Source: CAYSWK01 sp964434735 (GTDB lineage Archaea > Micrarchaeota > Micrarchaeia > Anstonellales > Bilamarchaeaceae). Taken from it: a DNA stretch of 6,903 bases. A program made the position numbers and the translations under genes. The notes below the pieces were generated by a model. It saw only the letters and a program-made list of their open reading frames with translations, ran no database searches and was not told where the DNA came from. The stretch covers positions 1 to 6,903 of the forward strand of contig CAYSWK010000042.1 of assembly GCA_964434735.1 (NCBI GenBank). The letters are read 5' to 3'. This document shows, one piece after another, positions 5,814-6,903 of this stretch (its first letter is position 1; each line of letters starts with the position of its first letter).

Positions 5814-6803
5814 GTGGACCTTACCCCTTTGTGCGCAAGCGCGATCCTCCTTTTCTCGGTTGTTCTCATTGCAGTAGTGCTTGGAGCACTCAACCTTTTT
5901 TCTCGTAATCAGTCCCATGCACAACAAGTAACGGGGGAATATTCACTTTCAAGCCTTATTTTTCCTTACAAAAAGGAATTGGGCTGGAATAATGTGTGGC
6001 TTGTGCTTTTTTCACCGTATGTTTGGGTTTTTGAACTCCTTGCAATCTGCCTTCTTGCGCTTTTGTATTTTTTTATCGTAATCGAATCAACTGCGACGCT
6101 TTCCTTGGAAAGTATTCTTCTTGCTTTTGTTGCATCCGGGGCCATTGCGCTTGCCATGTCATTGGCATGTCTTGCGTTGGTATGGTATTTTGACGTGCGT
6201 GAACGCGAACCGTTGCACATTGTTTTTTCCTTTTTCCTGTGGGGCGGCACTGCCGGTTTTATTGCCGGAATCCTCAATGAACTTTTTTCTTATTTTGGAG
6301 GGTCTGGGGCCGAAATTATCCTCATTGTCCTTTTTGCGCCTTTCTTTGAAGAACTCATCAAGGGATTTGCCCTTTTAGTAACCCAGTTTCATCATGAGTG
6401 GGACCAACGGCTCGATGGGCTTATCTACGGTTTCTTTATTGGCTGTGGGTTTGCATTTATTGAAAATTGGGGCTACTTTTCAATGTATTCCCCAGGAAAT
6501 GAAGGCCTTTTTGCCTGGCTTTTACTTGTTGTGATTCGTACCGGGATGTCAGGGGTTATGCATGGGATTATGACTGGAACAACCGGAGCAGTTATCAGTT
6601 TTATCAATTTTAGAAAGTTCCCAAAATTCATTACTCTTTTTGCATTTATTCCGGCAGTTGTTCTTCACGTCCTATTCAATGGGATTACAACGCTTCCTAA
6701 TTTTCTAGCGTTGTGTACTTTTCCGTATTATGCAGGCGTGCTTATTCTTTTCATTGGTCTTTATGTATATCTAAAAAAGCTGGATGAAAAACAACCTCTT
6801 TAA
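5814..6803 (+). CDS. PrsW-like polytopic intramembrane protease
   Basis: This 329-residue membrane protein resembles the PrsW family of glutamate-dependent intramembrane proteases; in Bacillus subtilis PrsW makes the site-1 cut of an anti-sigma factor. Numbered from GTG 5814, family motifs are DVREREPL (127-134), EELIKG (179-184), DGLIYG (201-206), GFAFIEN (212-217), an Arg at 242, HGIMTG (250-255) and HVLFNG (285-290). The two Glu pairs and the His residues are the expected catalytic-type positions. Roughly eight to ten hydrophobic helices are visible, the first at 7-29. The frame is open back to 5517, but that part is antisense to S19e. GTG 5814 is chosen because the protein-like sequence begins there and a T-rich TATA candidate lies about 26 bases upstream. 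ATG 5679 is the alternative and would add 45 residues. The archaeal substrate is unknown. It diverges from the S19e operon and lies 25 bases before the next gene. Confidence 0.82.
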   Translation: MDLTPLCASAILLFSVVLIAVVLGALNLFSRNQSHAQQVTGEYSLSSLIFPYKKELGWNNVWLVLFSPYVWVFELLAICLLALLYFFIVIESTATLSLESILLAFVASGAIALAMSLACLALVWYFDVREREPLHIVFSFFLWGGTAGFIAGILNELFSYFGGSGAEIILIVLFAPFFEELIKGFALLVTQFHHEWDQRLDGLIYGFFIGCGFAFIENWGYFSMYSPGNEGLFAWLLLVVIRTGMSGVMHGIMTGTTGAVISFINFRKFPKFITLFAFIPAVVLHVLFNGITTLPNFLALCTFPYYAGVLILFIGLYVYLKKLDEKQPL

Positions 6804-6804
6804 A
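6799..6804 (+). promoter_or_regulatory. Candidate TATA box for a leaderless flpA transcript
   Basis: TTTAAA spans the PrsW-like stop codon and is centred about 27 bases before the ATG at 6829, the spacing expected if transcription starts at the start codon itself. No Shine-Dalgarno sequence precedes that ATG, which fits leaderless initiation. Confidence 0.35.
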
Positions 6805-6828
6805 GTGTACCTGCTATTTTCTCCCTAT

Positions 6829-6903
6829 ATGAAAACGCTTTTTCCTGGTATTTTTGAAATGAATGGATTTCTTGCAACTCAAAACCTTGTGCCCGGGCAT
6901 ACA
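6829..6903 (+). CDS. flpA: Fibrillarin-like rRNA/tRNA 2'-O-methyltransferase, N-terminus only
   Basis: The last 25 codons of the window form an open frame from ATG 6829 to the edge. The peptide starts MKTLFPGIFEMNG and continues LATQNLVPGHT. The pattern of a short IFE strand followed by LATxNLVPG is the N-terminal beta segment of archaeal fibrillarin, which usually continues into VYGE. FlpA is the SAM-dependent methyltransferase of C/D-box RNPs, acting with Nop5 and L7Ae to methylate rRNA and tRNA riboses. The catalytic domain lies outside the window, so the call rests on this segment alone. A GTG at 6805 is also in frame and would add eight residues, but ATG fits family N-termini better. It follows the PrsW-like stop by 25 bases. 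Confidence 0.7.
   Translation, partial: MKTLFPGIFEMNGFLATQNLVPGHT

Overview
The window looks like archaeal chromosome. Every gene on the minus strand belongs to the archaeal/eukaryotic version of the information-processing machinery: S19e, PDCD5, L39e, L31e, aIF6, LX, prefoldin alpha and the SRP receptor FtsY. Their order follows a conserved archaeal gene string. The long Pro/Lys/Glu-rich tails on FtsY and L31e, the membrane-anchored modular surface protein and the very tight packing would suit a DPANN-type or other small-genome archaeon. That lineage guess is inference; no rRNA gene is present to settle it.

Layout. Positions 1-1442 (+) hold the 3' part of a modular surface protein: carboxypeptidase-regulatory/Ig-like beta-sandwich repeats with paired cysteines, a C-terminal membrane anchor and a short lysine-rich tail. 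It converges on ftsY with only 10 bases between the stop codons. Positions 1453-5590 (-) are one eight-gene operon, read right to left: S19e, PDCD5-type protein, L39e, L31e, aIF6, LX, prefoldin alpha, ftsY. Gaps are 1-13 bases except a 43-base gap before LX, where a secondary promoter with a good ribosome binding site is likely. Two members, L39e (53 aa) and LX (58 aa), are very short and easy to miss. Positions 5591-5813 are a divergent intergenic region with promoter-like elements. Positions 5814-6803 (+) encode a polytopic PrsW-like intramembrane protease. From 6829 (+) the window ends in the first 25 codons of what looks like fibrillarin (FlpA), probably a leaderless gene.

Functionally the operon joins ribosome structure (S19e, L31e, L39e, LX), control of subunit joining (aIF6), nascent-chain folding (prefoldin) and membrane targeting (FtsY). 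L31e and L39e sit at or in the peptide exit tunnel in known ribosome structures, so two exit-tunnel proteins are co-encoded with the SRP receptor and a chaperone that receive what leaves the tunnel. The flanking genes are a membrane-anchored exported protein and a membrane protease. I see no CRISPR array, insertion sequence, tRNA or rRNA, and no convincing wholly new system. The points most worth a second look are the charged tails of L31e and FtsY, the cysteine pattern of the surface protein, the true start of the PrsW-like gene, and the near-palindromic TATA element between the divergent genes.
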